Positions 1-8,300 of a DNA stretch of 64,000 nt are shown in pieces. The first letter of the stretch is position 1, and the number at the start of each line of letters is the position of its first letter. The notes below the pieces were generated by a model that was not told the origin of the DNA, did no database searches, and saw nothing but the letters and a program-made list of their open reading frames with translations. Location of the stretch: the NCBI RefSeq assembly GCF_042684265.1, contig NZ_JBHULB010000077.1, positions 1 through 64,000 on the forward strand, written 5' to 3'. Both the position numbers and the translations under genes were made by a program. The stretch comes from Croceitalea marina. Its GTDB lineage: Bacteria > Bacteroidota > Bacteroidia > Flavobacteriales > Flavobacteriaceae.

Positions 1-85
1 TGCCGAGTTTGAAATAAAAAAGCAGCAAAAGCATGAAGCCCTTGCTGCGCGGGATAACAAATTGATTACTCAACTTGTTTCCTAA
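1..85 (+). CDS. C-terminal end of an unidentified protein (cut by window start)
   Basis: The frame that begins with the codon at bases 2-4 stays open to a TAA at 83-85. It encodes about 27 residues rich in Lys, Gln and Glu (AEFEIKKQQKHEALAARDNK followed by LITQLVS). Composition and codon use look like a helical protein tail. The rest of the gene lies outside the window, so no function can be given, and chance openness over so short a stretch is possible. Confidence 0.4.
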   Translation, partial: AEFEIKKQQKHEALAARDNKLITQLVS

Positions 86-120
86 TATTTTAAAGAAAAA
101 ACTTGTTTTTTGACACAGTA

Positions 121-240
121 CCTATGAACAGTTGCGTGGGTTAGCACGGACTTTTGCAAGTACACGACAAGCTGAAAATTCCGCAGAAATTTTCAGGACA
201 AGCCTGTAATAGCAATTGTTTATAGCCAATGTTGTGCATA
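121..240. repeat. Intergenic block with inverted repeats, possible dispersed repeat
   Basis: No gene is seen here. CTGAAAATT at 172-180 pairs perfectly with AATTTTCAG at 188-196 across a 7-base loop, and the word GACAAG recurs on the far side of the hairpin. The block ends in GTTGTGCATA (231-240), whose exact reverse complement TATGCACAAC stands at 1104-1113 on the other side of the next two genes. This could be a repeated module boundary; a copy number elsewhere in the genome cannot be judged here. Confidence 0.4.
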
Positions 241-245
241 GTTTT

Positions 246-683
246 TTAGTTAAATTTTAATTTTATTTTACTCCAGAATGAGTCTTTTTCAACGTAAAGT
301 TTATTAATGGATTCAGCTATTTTTTCCACCTGTCTTGTCTCGTGATTCCAGAAGTATAATTCATCAGTTAAATTTCCATTTCCGTTATGAGTCAAGATTA
401 GTTGATTTCCGTATCCGTCCGCTCCAATTGCGATACCATTGTTAGGAAACCCATTCCATTCACGAGCGTTTTTTGTTTCAAGCCCGATGTGATTACAAGT
501 CCGACTTATTCTTTTTCGGTCACTCTTATCGAAAAATGGATACAGTTCGAATTCAAACTCGTCCGAAATCAATAATTCTCCGCCATTTGATTTTATCATT
601 CGATTTTTAAATTCAGACGGAAATTTCACGTTCAATTCCGATTCAGTTTCTGTTATATATTTTTTATCTAAAGGAAAAGGCAT
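246..683 (-). CDS. SMI1/KNR4 family protein
   Basis: A 145-residue protein with the SMI1/KNR4 fold pattern: an N-terminal helix with I-x-E-x-E-x-x-x-N-x-x-x-P and F-K (about residues 9-25), then NGG, and a central stretch resembling I-A-I-G-x-D-G-Y-G-N-Q (about 83-93), which is the typical core of the family. Bacterial members are often immunity proteins against contact-dependent or polymorphic toxins, but no toxin gene is adjacent. It lies 9 bp downstream of the lipoprotein gene at 693-1085 and probably shares its transcript. The role as an immunity protein is inference only. Confidence 0.75.
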   Translation of the reverse strand: MPFPLDKKYITETESELNVKFPSEFKNRMIKSNGGELLISDEFEFELYPFFDKSDRKRISRTCNHIGLETKNAREWNGFPNNGIAIGADGYGNQLILTHNGNGNLTDELYFWNHETRQVEKIAESINKLYVEKDSFWSKIKLKFN

Positions 684-692
684 TTTCTTTTT

Positions 693-1085
693 TTATTCTT
701 TTACTACTCCGATGAACATTAAATATTCAATTTCAGTATTATAGATTTCCATTAACTCTTCTTTTGTTAAGTCAATTTTCTCCTCATTTAGAGCATATTT
801 TACCATTTCATTAATGTCCATTTCTACATTCGATTCCGTTTCGCTTTCTGTATTTGGGTTTTCGGAAATCAGTCCGATTTTATTCATATAGTTTTCTTCC
901 GCAACCAGAGCACTACGAATCAAATTCAAGTGCGATTTTTCCTTATTAAGCTTCAATGCAATGAAACAAGTCGCTTCGTCCAAATCATAAATTTCTTTTC
1001 CAGCGTTATTTTCATTTACAGTACAGATTGGTTCGTTTTTACAACCGAAAAATGAGAGTAGAGTCAAGATGAATATTTTTTTCAC
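693..1085 (-). CDS. Small predicted lipoprotein, function unknown
   Basis: A 130-residue protein with a short charged N-terminus (MKKIF), a hydrophobic stretch and a lipobox-like LSFFGC, so Cys15 is the likely lipidated residue. The mature part is acidic and has a hydrophilic, probably helical middle rich in Glu and Asn. I recognise no domain. It sits just upstream of the SMI1/KNR4-like gene on the same strand; the two form a small accessory module between the inverted repeats ending at 240 and starting at 1104. Confidence 0.65.
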   Translation of the reverse strand: MKKIFILTLLSFFGCKNEPICTVNENNAGKEIYDLDEATCFIALKLNKEKSHLNLIRSALVAEENYMNKIGLISENPNTESETESNVEMDINEMVKYALNEEKIDLTKEELMEIYNTEIEYLMFIGVVKE

Positions 1086-1184
1086 GTTTTTGTTTGGTTA
1101 AATTATGCACAACTTGTTTATATGAATGTAAAATATGCTTATATACAGCCATATAGGTTATTTAACTTACATAAAAACAAAGTT

Positions 1185-2477
1185 TTATTCCCCCTCATAC
1201 TTCCCTAGATAGCGCTTCCAGAGTTTGGTTTGGTGGGTTTCTAATGAAATGTTTCTGCCATCTATAAAAGCATGGGTCAACTGATTGCCTCTCATATCTA
1301 AAGCATCGCCTTCCGAAATAAATAAAGTAGCACTTTTGCCTACTTCTAGGGTGCCGTAGTCATCTGCTATCCCTAATATTTCTGCCGTATTACCTGTAAT
1401 CAATTGCAAGGCTTTTTCTTTATCTAGCCCTTGCTGACCTACTTGCCCAGCGTAAAAAGGCAGGTTCCTTGTCTGAAAATTGGAGGCGTTTGTGTTCTGT
1501 ATGCCCACCAATAGACCACCATCTACCAAAAGTTTAGGCAGTTTAAATGGTAAATCATAATCCTCGTCATCAAATACCGGATTGTTATGGGTAAACTGCA
1601 CAAGCACAGGAATGTTATTTTTCTTTAGAAAATCAGTAATCTTATAGGCATGGTATCCACCTACAAGTACAACTTCCTTAGCCCCATTTGCTTTTGTAGT
1701 ATTAACGGCATCAATAATTTCTTTTTCGCCATCAGCATAGATATATAACTTCTGGGTTCCATTGAAAATTCCCTGCATTGCCGCGAATGCCGGATTCACC
1801 TCCTTTGTAGTACTCTTGCCATAGGCCATGGCATTTTTCATAAAACTTACCACATCATCTAGCTGTTTTTGATACTCTTTATTAGGTCTATATCCCCGGT
1901 CTTCTCCCATCCACCATCTTCCTTGCCTAAAGCTTCTCGGCCAGTTTAAATGCACCCCATCATCTGTTTTTATGGCTGCGTCTTCCCAGTTCCATGCATC
2001 AAACTGAACGATGGATGAGGTACCTGAAATGCGTCCTCCAGTAGGTGCTATTTGACCCAATAAAACTCCGTTGGGCCGCATACTTTCCACCACTTTGGAC
2101 TCTGCGTTATAGGCAATGATGCTGCGCACATGTGGTATAATATCCCCAATTTCATCTTGATCGTTACTGGCACGTACCGCATTGATTTCAATAAGCCCCA
2201 AAGTTTTGGCAGGAGCTATAAAACCTGGATAGATATGTTTGCCCCCTGCATTTACAACTTTTCCTTTTCTGGCAATTTTGTTCGTGGCACTACCTACAAA
2301 AGTAAGTTTGCCATTTTCGAAAATTACCAAAGAATTTTCTATAAGTTCCCCATTACCCAAATGCGCGGTCGCCCCTTCTATAGTAATGGCTTCAGTCTGA
2401 GCAGGAGCTGGTGTTTGTTGTGCTTGAAGCCCAATAAAAAAAGCAAATGCTATAATTGAAAATAATTTCGTTTTCAT
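1185..2477 (-). CDS. Secreted amidohydrolase-like protein lacking the HxH motif
   Basis: A member of the imidazolonepropionase-like amidohydrolase superfamily, about 430 residues. I prefer the ATG at 2475-2477 because it puts a classical signal peptide (MKTKLFSIIAFAFFIGLQAQ) at the N-terminus; an in-frame ATG at 2519 would add 14 residues in front of it. The first beta-strand motif that normally carries the metal-binding HxH reads YPGFIAPAKTLG, with no histidine, so it is probably not a working metal-dependent hydrolase by itself. The C-terminal composite domain (EILGIADDYGTLEVGKSATL) is intact. The gene follows the larger two-domain homologue at 2522-5476, and the two products may act as a pair in the periplasm. 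Confidence 0.8.
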   Translation of the reverse strand: MKTKLFSIIAFAFFIGLQAQQTPAPAQTEAITIEGATAHLGNGELIENSLVIFENGKLTFVGSATNKIARKGKVVNAGGKHIYPGFIAPAKTLGLIEINAVRASNDQDEIGDIIPHVRSIIAYNAESKVVESMRPNGVLLGQIAPTGGRISGTSSIVQFDAWNWEDAAIKTDDGVHLNWPRSFRQGRWWMGEDRGYRPNKEYQKQLDDVVSFMKNAMAYGKSTTKEVNPAFAAMQGIFNGTQKLYIYADGEKEIIDAVNTTKANGAKEVVLVGGYHAYKITDFLKKNNIPVLVQFTHNNPVFDDEDYDLPFKLPKLLVDGGLLVGIQNTNASNFQTRNLPFYAGQVGQQGLDKEKALQLITGNTAEILGIADDYGTLEVGKSATLFISEGDALDMRGNQLTHAFIDGRNISLETHQTKLWKRYLGKYEGE

Positions 2478-2521
2478 TGTATTCGTTTTAAATACCTTGT
2501 TTTCTTTTAGATTTTTCATAC

Positions 2522-5476
2522 TTACAAAGTTTCACAAGTGAAATTCTTTTTTACACTCTGCTTAGGACCTTTCATTTTGCCACCCCCAGATTTTTCTTTG
2601 AGCATCATGTCTATCAACTCGGTCCGTTCTTTTTTAATGGCCAACCGTTTCTGTCTGTCCTGTTCCAAATCAAAATAAGTAGCACCTTCAATCAAGGTTT
2701 TTTCGGCTTTGCTATAAATGGACATGGGGTGACCTGACCAAAGCACAACATCTGCATCTTTTCCTTCTTTGATGCTACCGACCCTATCATCTAAATGTAA
2801 AAGTTTAGCAGGGTTTATGGTTACCATTTTCCAAGCTTCTTGTTCCGTCATACCACCATATTTTACTGTTTTTGCCGCTTCTTGGTTCAATCTTCGAATC
2901 ATTTCCCTGTCATCGCTGTTTATGGCAACGGTAACCCCTTGTTTTTGCATAATTGCCGCATTGTAGGGTATGGCATCGTTTACTTCGTATTTGTAGGCCC
3001 ACCAATCACTAAATGTTCCCGCGCCGGCACCATGGGCCGCCATTTTATCCGCTACTTTGTAACCTTCCAAGATATGAGTGAAGGTATTTAATCGAAACCC
3101 AAACTTTTCGGCAACTTTCATCATCATATTGATTTCACTTTGCACATAAGAGTGACAGCTGATGAAACGCTCACCGTTTAAAATTTCCGCCAGTACTTCC
3201 ATTTCTTCATCGTAACGGTAGGGTTGACCTGCCTTTTTCTTAGCATCATATTCTTTGGCTCTTTGAAAGTAGTTCATAAAAACCTGTTCCACACCCATTC
3301 TGGTTTGCGGGAATCGTGAAAAACTTTGCCAGTTGGATTGCTTGACGTTTTCACCAAGGGCGAACTTGATGAACTTCGGAGAATTATCGTAAATGAGTCC
3401 GTCCGCTTCCTCTCCCCATTTTAATTTTATAATCGCGGACCTTCCTCCGATAGGATTTGCCGAACCATGAAGTAGTTGTAAAGAAGTAACCCCGCCAGCT
3501 AAAGAGCGATAGATTTTTATATCTTCAGCATCGACTACATCTTCCATTTTTACTTCTGCGGTACTATTGTGTCCAGCTTCATTAACGGCTAGGGCCGCAA
3601 TATGGCTATGTTCGTCTATGATTCCTGCAGTCAAGTGTTTGCCTGTCGCATCGACTACTTTGGCACTTCCTGAACTTAGATCCTTCCCAATTTTAGCAAT
3701 CTTACCATTTTTAATGAGCACGTCGGTATTTTCAAGAATACCGTCATCTTCGCTCGTCCAGACTGTAGTATTTTTAAATAATATATTTTCAGGTTTTGGT
3801 TTTTGAGCGTATCCATAACCTAAATTAGGGTAGGTAACAGGCATTATTTTTGGTGCTTGTAAGGCATCCTTATTTTGGTCTTTCTTTTCTTCAAAATCCG
3901 ATTTTTTAATTGCCGTAAATGAACTTTCTGTGCCATCTGGCAATATCAGCCTTCCACTCAGGTTGTCGGAGGCTGCCGTAACAGGGGCGGTCATACGATA
4001 AATTTCAGCCTTTTCTTTTGTGGTAATGCTTAAATCTAACCAATTGGAATTATACGCTATTTTTGAAGTTAATTTAAGGGTATCTTGTTTTACCTCAACT
4101 TTTGGTTCGTCATTTTTACCAGATATATCAAGAGTATATGTTTTTCCCTGTACGGCTAAATCATAAATCCCTCTAATATCCTTTATGTCTTTATCCTCAA
4201 TAACATTTTTGTTGCCCTGCACCCAATTTTCATAAAGGGTGGTAGATTTTTCAAAAATATCTCCTGAAGTAATTAAAAAGTTAGCGTACGCCCCAGGTTT
4301 TAAGCTTCCTAAGCTATTGCCTTTGCCAAGTATCTGGGCCGGTACAGTGGTTAAGGCTTCTAAAGCTTTACTTTTTGGTAGGCCATATTGTATGGCTTTC
4401 AATACCATTTCTTTAAAGGCGCCAGGCGATTTTAAACTGTAAGGGGTCAGGGAAAAAGTTACACCATTCTCCGCCAATACTTTTGGATTGCTTGGGGCTT
4501 GATTCCATTTACGCATATCTGCAAGTGAAACATAGCCCGCTTGATAAGGGTTGGAAACATCGTATGCTTTCGGGAAATTAACGGGAATTACCAGTTTGGC
4601 ATTGGTAGCTTTTATTTCAGCGATACGCTCATATTCATTCCCTCCTCCTAAAATTACATATTGTATACCGTTTGCGTCACCAATTTTATCGGCCCTTAGC
4701 ACATGTCCTTTGTCTTTTGCCTCAAAAAATTGTACTAATCCCTTATTTTCTAACAAAGCCTCAATGGAGCGGTCTTTGGTATCTGAATTGCCTTGTGCAT
4801 ACCAATCGGCATCTTTATAAAATTGCCTCATCAAGGCCAGAGCACCCATTAGCGAAGTTGGGTAAGACTGTCTTTTGGTAACACTTTTGGTAAGTGAAAA
4901 AAACTGGCCTGACTTATCATCTAAAATACGGTTCGCGTCCGTGCCTTCACCATTTAGAGCTATTAAAACTCCGGTTCCACGAGCGATACCATCATGAATA
5001 TGAGAATTTACAACTCCAAAGCCTGCTTTACGTAGTTCTTTGGCCGATTTATCATCATATTTAAAACTAGCTATTGCCGCATTTTCTGGCATTATATGGT
5101 CATTCCAATAAAAACCATCCCGTTCAGCTTCATATTGGGGAGAACGTCCTCCTCCAGGTTTTCGTTTAGGTTGTTCAACGCCAAATTTGGAATAGACATC
5201 GATGAAAGAGGGATAGATGGATTTACCATCTAAATTTTCTACTACGGCATTTTTGGGTATTGATACCGAACTGCCTGCTTGAACTACTTTTCCGTTTTGG
5301 ATAAGTAAAGTCCCATTTTGGATAACCTGTGTTGGCGTTACATAAATTTTAGCATTAGTGAACGCATAGTAATTGTCGTTCTTTGATTTTACACCATCAT
5401 TTTCGGGGAAGTAGTCTTGTGCAAACAGGGTCGCGCCACACCAAAGTAGGGCAAGCGTCAGAAGTCGCATTTTCAT
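2522..5476 (-). CDS. Secreted tandem amidohydrolase (two amidohydrolase units)
   Basis: A 984-residue exported protein (signal peptide MKMRLLTLALLWCGATLFAQ) made of two amidohydrolase units. The first (about residues 35-430) has YPSFIDVYSKFG where HxH is expected, so it looks degenerate. The second (about 570-960) has GIIDEHSHIA with HxH, the His-containing ISCHSYVQSE and NTFTHILEGY, and the late Asp in AINSDDRE, so it appears competent for metal-dependent C-N bond hydrolysis. The substrate is unknown; Bacteroidota homologues are usually annotated as amidohydrolases or imidazolonepropionase-like. The tail is basic (KKERTELIDMMLKEK). It stands first in a leftward pair with the gene at 1185, with little space between them. 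Confidence 0.85.
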   Translation of the reverse strand: MKMRLLTLALLWCGATLFAQDYFPENDGVKSKNDNYYAFTNAKIYVTPTQVIQNGTLLIQNGKVVQAGSSVSIPKNAVVENLDGKSIYPSFIDVYSKFGVEQPKRKPGGGRSPQYEAERDGFYWNDHIMPENAAIASFKYDDKSAKELRKAGFGVVNSHIHDGIARGTGVLIALNGEGTDANRILDDKSGQFFSLTKSVTKRQSYPTSLMGALALMRQFYKDADWYAQGNSDTKDRSIEALLENKGLVQFFEAKDKGHVLRADKIGDANGIQYVILGGGNEYERIAEIKATNAKLVIPVNFPKAYDVSNPYQAGYVSLADMRKWNQAPSNPKVLAENGVTFSLTPYSLKSPGAFKEMVLKAIQYGLPKSKALEALTTVPAQILGKGNSLGSLKPGAYANFLITSGDIFEKSTTLYENWVQGNKNVIEDKDIKDIRGIYDLAVQGKTYTLDISGKNDEPKVEVKQDTLKLTSKIAYNSNWLDLSITTKEKAEIYRMTAPVTAASDNLSGRLILPDGTESSFTAIKKSDFEEKKDQNKDALQAPKIMPVTYPNLGYGYAQKPKPENILFKNTTVWTSEDDGILENTDVLIKNGKIAKIGKDLSSGSAKVVDATGKHLTAGIIDEHSHIAALAVNEAGHNSTAEVKMEDVVDAEDIKIYRSLAGGVTSLQLLHGSANPIGGRSAIIKLKWGEEADGLIYDNSPKFIKFALGENVKQSNWQSFSRFPQTRMGVEQVFMNYFQRAKEYDAKKKAGQPYRYDEEMEVLAEILNGERFISCHSYVQSEINMMMKVAEKFGFRLNTFTHILEGYKVADKMAAHGAGAGTFSDWWAYKYEVNDAIPYNAAIMQKQGVTVAINSDDREMIRRLNQEAAKTVKYGGMTEQEAWKMVTINPAKLLHLDDRVGSIKEGKDADVVLWSGHPMSIYSKAEKTLIEGATYFDLEQDRQKRLAIKKERTELIDMMLKEKSGGGKMKGPKQSVKKNFTCETL

Positions 5477-5521
5477 ATTGTATTAGATTGAATTAGTTCC
5501 CCCTAAGGTAGCAGAACGTGC

Positions 5522-6625
5522 TCACTTCTGCAAATAGGATTCATTCCGATAAAGGGTATACCAATAATTTTTATCGGTATTGATCAATAAGCCTACCACG
5601 GCGTTGTAGCTTTGAATTCCTTCTTCTTGATTGTTGGCTTTTAAAAAAGTATTGAAAATAGATTTAAAAATTGGCTCCGTTGGGTTTTGATATTGTTCCC
5701 AAAAGGCAGTCAGTTCTCGATAGTTTTTCTTGACACCTTCATTAAGTTTGGTCATCACCATTTCAAATGCTGCTTCATCTTTTTCTTTTAAATCTGAAAG
5801 ACAGTAGGCAAGTATGTGTGTAAGCGCTGCATATTTGAAATACCGGTCGGGATTGCTATAAGTCACTACAAGCCCTATGAAATTTGTTGAGCTCTCTGAA
5901 GAATAACCCAATTGGTGACCGACTTCATGACCACTTACAGAAGGTAATCTGAGCTTAGGTATGAGTGCATTTACTTGTGCTTCATTGGTAAAAGGATTTA
6001 AATAGCCACCATAGCCCATATAGGTTAATGGAGTTGAATAGAGAGAGGATTTTAAGCTAGGAGTCTCGTATTCAAAATTCGGAAATGCTTTTTTAGTAGC
6101 AGCTTCATAACTTTCTAAGGTTTTATGATAGATTTCTTTATTTGAATAAGGGATGTTGACAGGCTGCAGGCTATCTTTAGAAATCTGCATCTGTAAATGG
6201 TTTGTAAAACTAATCATGCCCAAACTAAAATTAACCAACTCTTCTTTAGTATATTCAACTTCAAATCCTAATTTTTCATTAACCGGTAGTCTATAATAAT
6301 TCATGCCCCAAAACAAATGAAATATGAAATAGGCAATGGATAGTGTGTAGCCAAGATGGAGCAATAATCTTTTTGGCTTCTTTCGGAACGATTTCGCTTT
6401 TAAATAAATATATCTAATAATCGCTACACCTATCAGGGTATAAAAAATATCGCCCATAGAAAAAGGAACCCAACCGAAAAGTAGTCTCAGAAATTTTGAG
6501 ATAATCGGATAGATTCCTTCGCTATAATATTTTTCGACCAATTCTGGATAAGCCCCAAACCACTTCACAAAAATTATTTGAGGAATGATGGAAAGCGCTA
6601 ATCCAGTTTTGGCATTTAGTTTCAC
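5522..6625 (-). CDS. DUF3810 membrane protein with HExxH metalloprotease motif
   Basis: A 367-residue protein matching the DUF3810 family of Bacteroidota and Firmicutes. The first third contains three or so hydrophobic segments (for example the stretch ending FGWVPFSMGDIFYTLIGVAI and the later AYFIFHLFWGMNYYR), typical of membrane anchoring. Around residue 230 it carries SGHEVGHQLGYSSESSTNFI, which contains HEVGH (HExxH) followed by a downstream Glu and so suggests a zinc metallopeptidase fold. No substrate is known. Its stop lies about 45 bp upstream of the amidohydrolase start, and its start is 5 bp past the isomerase gene stop, so the block 1185-9313 may be one or two transcripts. Confidence 0.85.
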   Translation of the reverse strand: MKLNAKTGLALSIIPQIIFVKWFGAYPELVEKYYSEGIYPIISKFLRLLFGWVPFSMGDIFYTLIGVAIIRYIYLKAKSFRKKPKRLLLHLGYTLSIAYFIFHLFWGMNYYRLPVNEKLGFEVEYTKEELVNFSLGMISFTNHLQMQISKDSLQPVNIPYSNKEIYHKTLESYEAATKKAFPNFEYETPSLKSSLYSTPLTYMGYGGYLNPFTNEAQVNALIPKLRLPSVSGHEVGHQLGYSSESSTNFIGLVVTYSNPDRYFKYAALTHILAYCLSDLKEKDEAAFEMVMTKLNEGVKKNYRELTAFWEQYQNPTEPIFKSIFNTFLKANNQEEGIQSYNAVVGLLINTDKNYWYTLYRNESYLQK

Positions 6626-6630
6626 AAGCT

Positions 6631-7740
6631 TTATTCTGCTATGCCCGTTATCTCTAAATCGAATACCAGAGTAGAGCCACCGGGGATTGGTCCGTAATCT
6701 CTATCACCATAACCTAAATGTGGGGGTATAAACAGGCGTATTTTATCACCAACCTTCATTGTTAACAATCCTTCTCTAAAACCTGCGGCTAAACGGGCTT
6801 CAGGGCTATAGTCCATTGGTGTAGGCCCGTACATGCCTTGGTCTCTTCGCCCTGGATTAAGTATTCCAAACTTTTCTGCCAATTCCATATCACTGGTATC
6901 GAACAACGTACCATCTTTCATTAAATACCCAGCATAAGAAACTAGTACTTTTTGGCCGATTTTAGGTTTTTGACCATCACCTATCTCTTTTGGTAAAATC
7001 ATAAGCCCAGAATCTGTTAATTCAGCTTTGGCTTCTTCAGCTTTGAATTCAGCGGCCAAATCGGATTTCATTTTCTCAAAAGCGGCCACTGCGGCCTCAT
7101 CTTCTTTGAAATAATCTGTCATTACCTGAACGGCGTCGAATTTTTTGGCTTCTTTACCGTTTCTGATAATTTCAACCTTATTCATAACGACGTCAACTTC
7201 TGGTTTGTTCGCCGCTAACACTTTTACATTAGCAATAGAATCGACTACTTCAATACCTTTTACAACTTCACCAAAAACAGTGTGCTTACCATCTAACCAA
7301 GGTGTAGGTTTGTGTGTGATAAAAAATTGGCTTCCGTTTGTTTTAGGTCCGCCATTGGCCATAGAAAGCAAACCTTTTTGCGAATGTTTAAGTGAGTCTA
7401 CAAACTCATCTTTAAATTTATACCCTGGATTTCCCCTACCTGTTCCAAGGGGGTCTCCGCCTTGAATCATAAAGTCTTTCATGACCCTATGAAAAATTAG
7501 ACCGTCATAATATTTTTTACCTTTTAAGCTGTCTGTCACGAAAGGACTATTGCCTTCTGCTAGCGATACAAAATTAGCTACTGTAACTGGCGTTGCATTA
7601 TGGTATAGTTTGACCACAATGTCACCTTGTGTTGTTTGTATATCCGCATAAATACCATCCGTTAAATCTGCATACTTGCTAGATTTACAGGCGTTAAATG
7701 CTAGTGCTACCAGAAATACACCGAGAACTATTTTTTTCAT
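6631..7740 (-). CDS. Lipoprotein peptidyl-prolyl isomerase, cyclophilin-FKBP fusion
   Basis: A 369-residue protein with two unrelated prolyl isomerase domains. Residues about 30-195 are a cyclophilin (motifs FHRVMKDFMIQGGDP, ANGGPKTNGSQFFITHKPTP and LDGKHTVFGEV). Residues about 245-369 are FKBP-like (GTLFDTS, the VGDKIRLFIPPHLGYGDRDY region and STLVFDLEI). The N-terminus MKKIVLGVFLVALAFNACKSS has a lipobox ending in Cys, so the protein is probably lipid-anchored and catalyses cis-trans isomerisation of prolyl bonds in exported proteins. It is 5 bp upstream of DUF3810 and 5 bp downstream of the GldI-like gene. Confidence 0.92.
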   Translation of the reverse strand: MKKIVLGVFLVALAFNACKSSKYADLTDGIYADIQTTQGDIVVKLYHNATPVTVANFVSLAEGNSPFVTDSLKGKKYYDGLIFHRVMKDFMIQGGDPLGTGRGNPGYKFKDEFVDSLKHSQKGLLSMANGGPKTNGSQFFITHKPTPWLDGKHTVFGEVVKGIEVVDSIANVKVLAANKPEVDVVMNKVEIIRNGKEAKKFDAVQVMTDYFKEDEAAVAAFEKMKSDLAAEFKAEEAKAELTDSGLMILPKEIGDGQKPKIGQKVLVSYAGYLMKDGTLFDTSDMELAEKFGILNPGRRDQGMYGPTPMDYSPEARLAAGFREGLLTMKVGDKIRLFIPPHLGYGDRDYGPIPGGSTLVFDLEITGIAE

Positions 7741-7745
7741 TATTC

Positions 7746-8300
7746 TTAATTTAAATTTAGACTGTCTTTATTTTTTTTAATTCTAATTAGCTGTACACTT
7801 GTTTTTATGGGAGTGTTGGGTCCAATTTTATTGCCATCACCTTTGTAGCCATAGCCTTGTGAAGATGGAAACAAAAAAGTGATTTTATCTAATTCTTTCA
7901 TCAATTTTAAGCCGTTTCTTAAACCGGGAAATAATTGTGATTTATCGATAGCGTGCTGCACCACTCCAATGTCTTCTGCTTTATAAATGGTATCATTCGC
8001 TAAATTCATCACTGTGTAAGCAAAAACGACTTCATCATCAGTCTTAGGAGTGTAATCGTTGTTTTGACCCTCAACTTCATAGAAATACGAAAATCCATAC
8101 GAACTTGTGATGTATGTTCTAGTCGAATCTTTTTTGATGATATTTTTAATCAACTCTTCTTCTTTGGCCAATAATTTTTTACTCCGTTCAATAGACTCCT
8201 TGTAAAAGCTTGTCGATTTTACTTGAACAGGTTTTCTTGGTTTAGGACCTTCACAGCCCAATAATATTAGTAAAACTAATATGAAACTTAAATATTTCAT
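7746..8300 (-). CDS. gldI: Gliding motility-associated peptidyl-prolyl isomerase lipoprotein GldI
   Basis: A 184-residue FKBP-type isomerase with an N-terminal lipobox (LVLLILLGCEG) and a single FKBP domain from about residue 85 (FAYTVMNLANDTIY, SQLFPGLRNGLKLM, FLFPSSQGYGYKGDG, PIKTSVQLIRI). Length and layout match GldI, the lipoprotein needed for gliding in Flavobacterium johnsoniae, where it is thought to help fold type IX secretion or gliding components. The gene start overlaps the stop of the DHH gene by one base, which implies translational coupling. Assignment as GldI rather than another FKBP lipoprotein rests on size and family resemblance. Confidence 0.85.
   Translation of the reverse strand: MKYLSFILVLLILLGCEGPKPRKPVQVKSTSFYKESIERSKKLLAKEEELIKNIIKKDSTRTYITSSYGFSYFYEVEGQNNDYTPKTDDEVVFAYTVMNLANDTIYKAEDIGVVQHAIDKSQLFPGLRNGLKLMKELDKITFLFPSSQGYGYKGDGNKIGPNTPIKTSVQLIRIKKNKDSLNLN

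Noticed and set aside
121..240. Integron attC site
   Set aside because: The inverted repeats do not give the GTTRRRY/RYYYAAC pair expected of attC, and no integron integrase is seen.
1185..2519. Longer start at 2519 for the amidohydrolase-like gene
   Set aside because: It places 14 charged residues in front of a classical signal peptide, so the ATG at 2477 is preferred.
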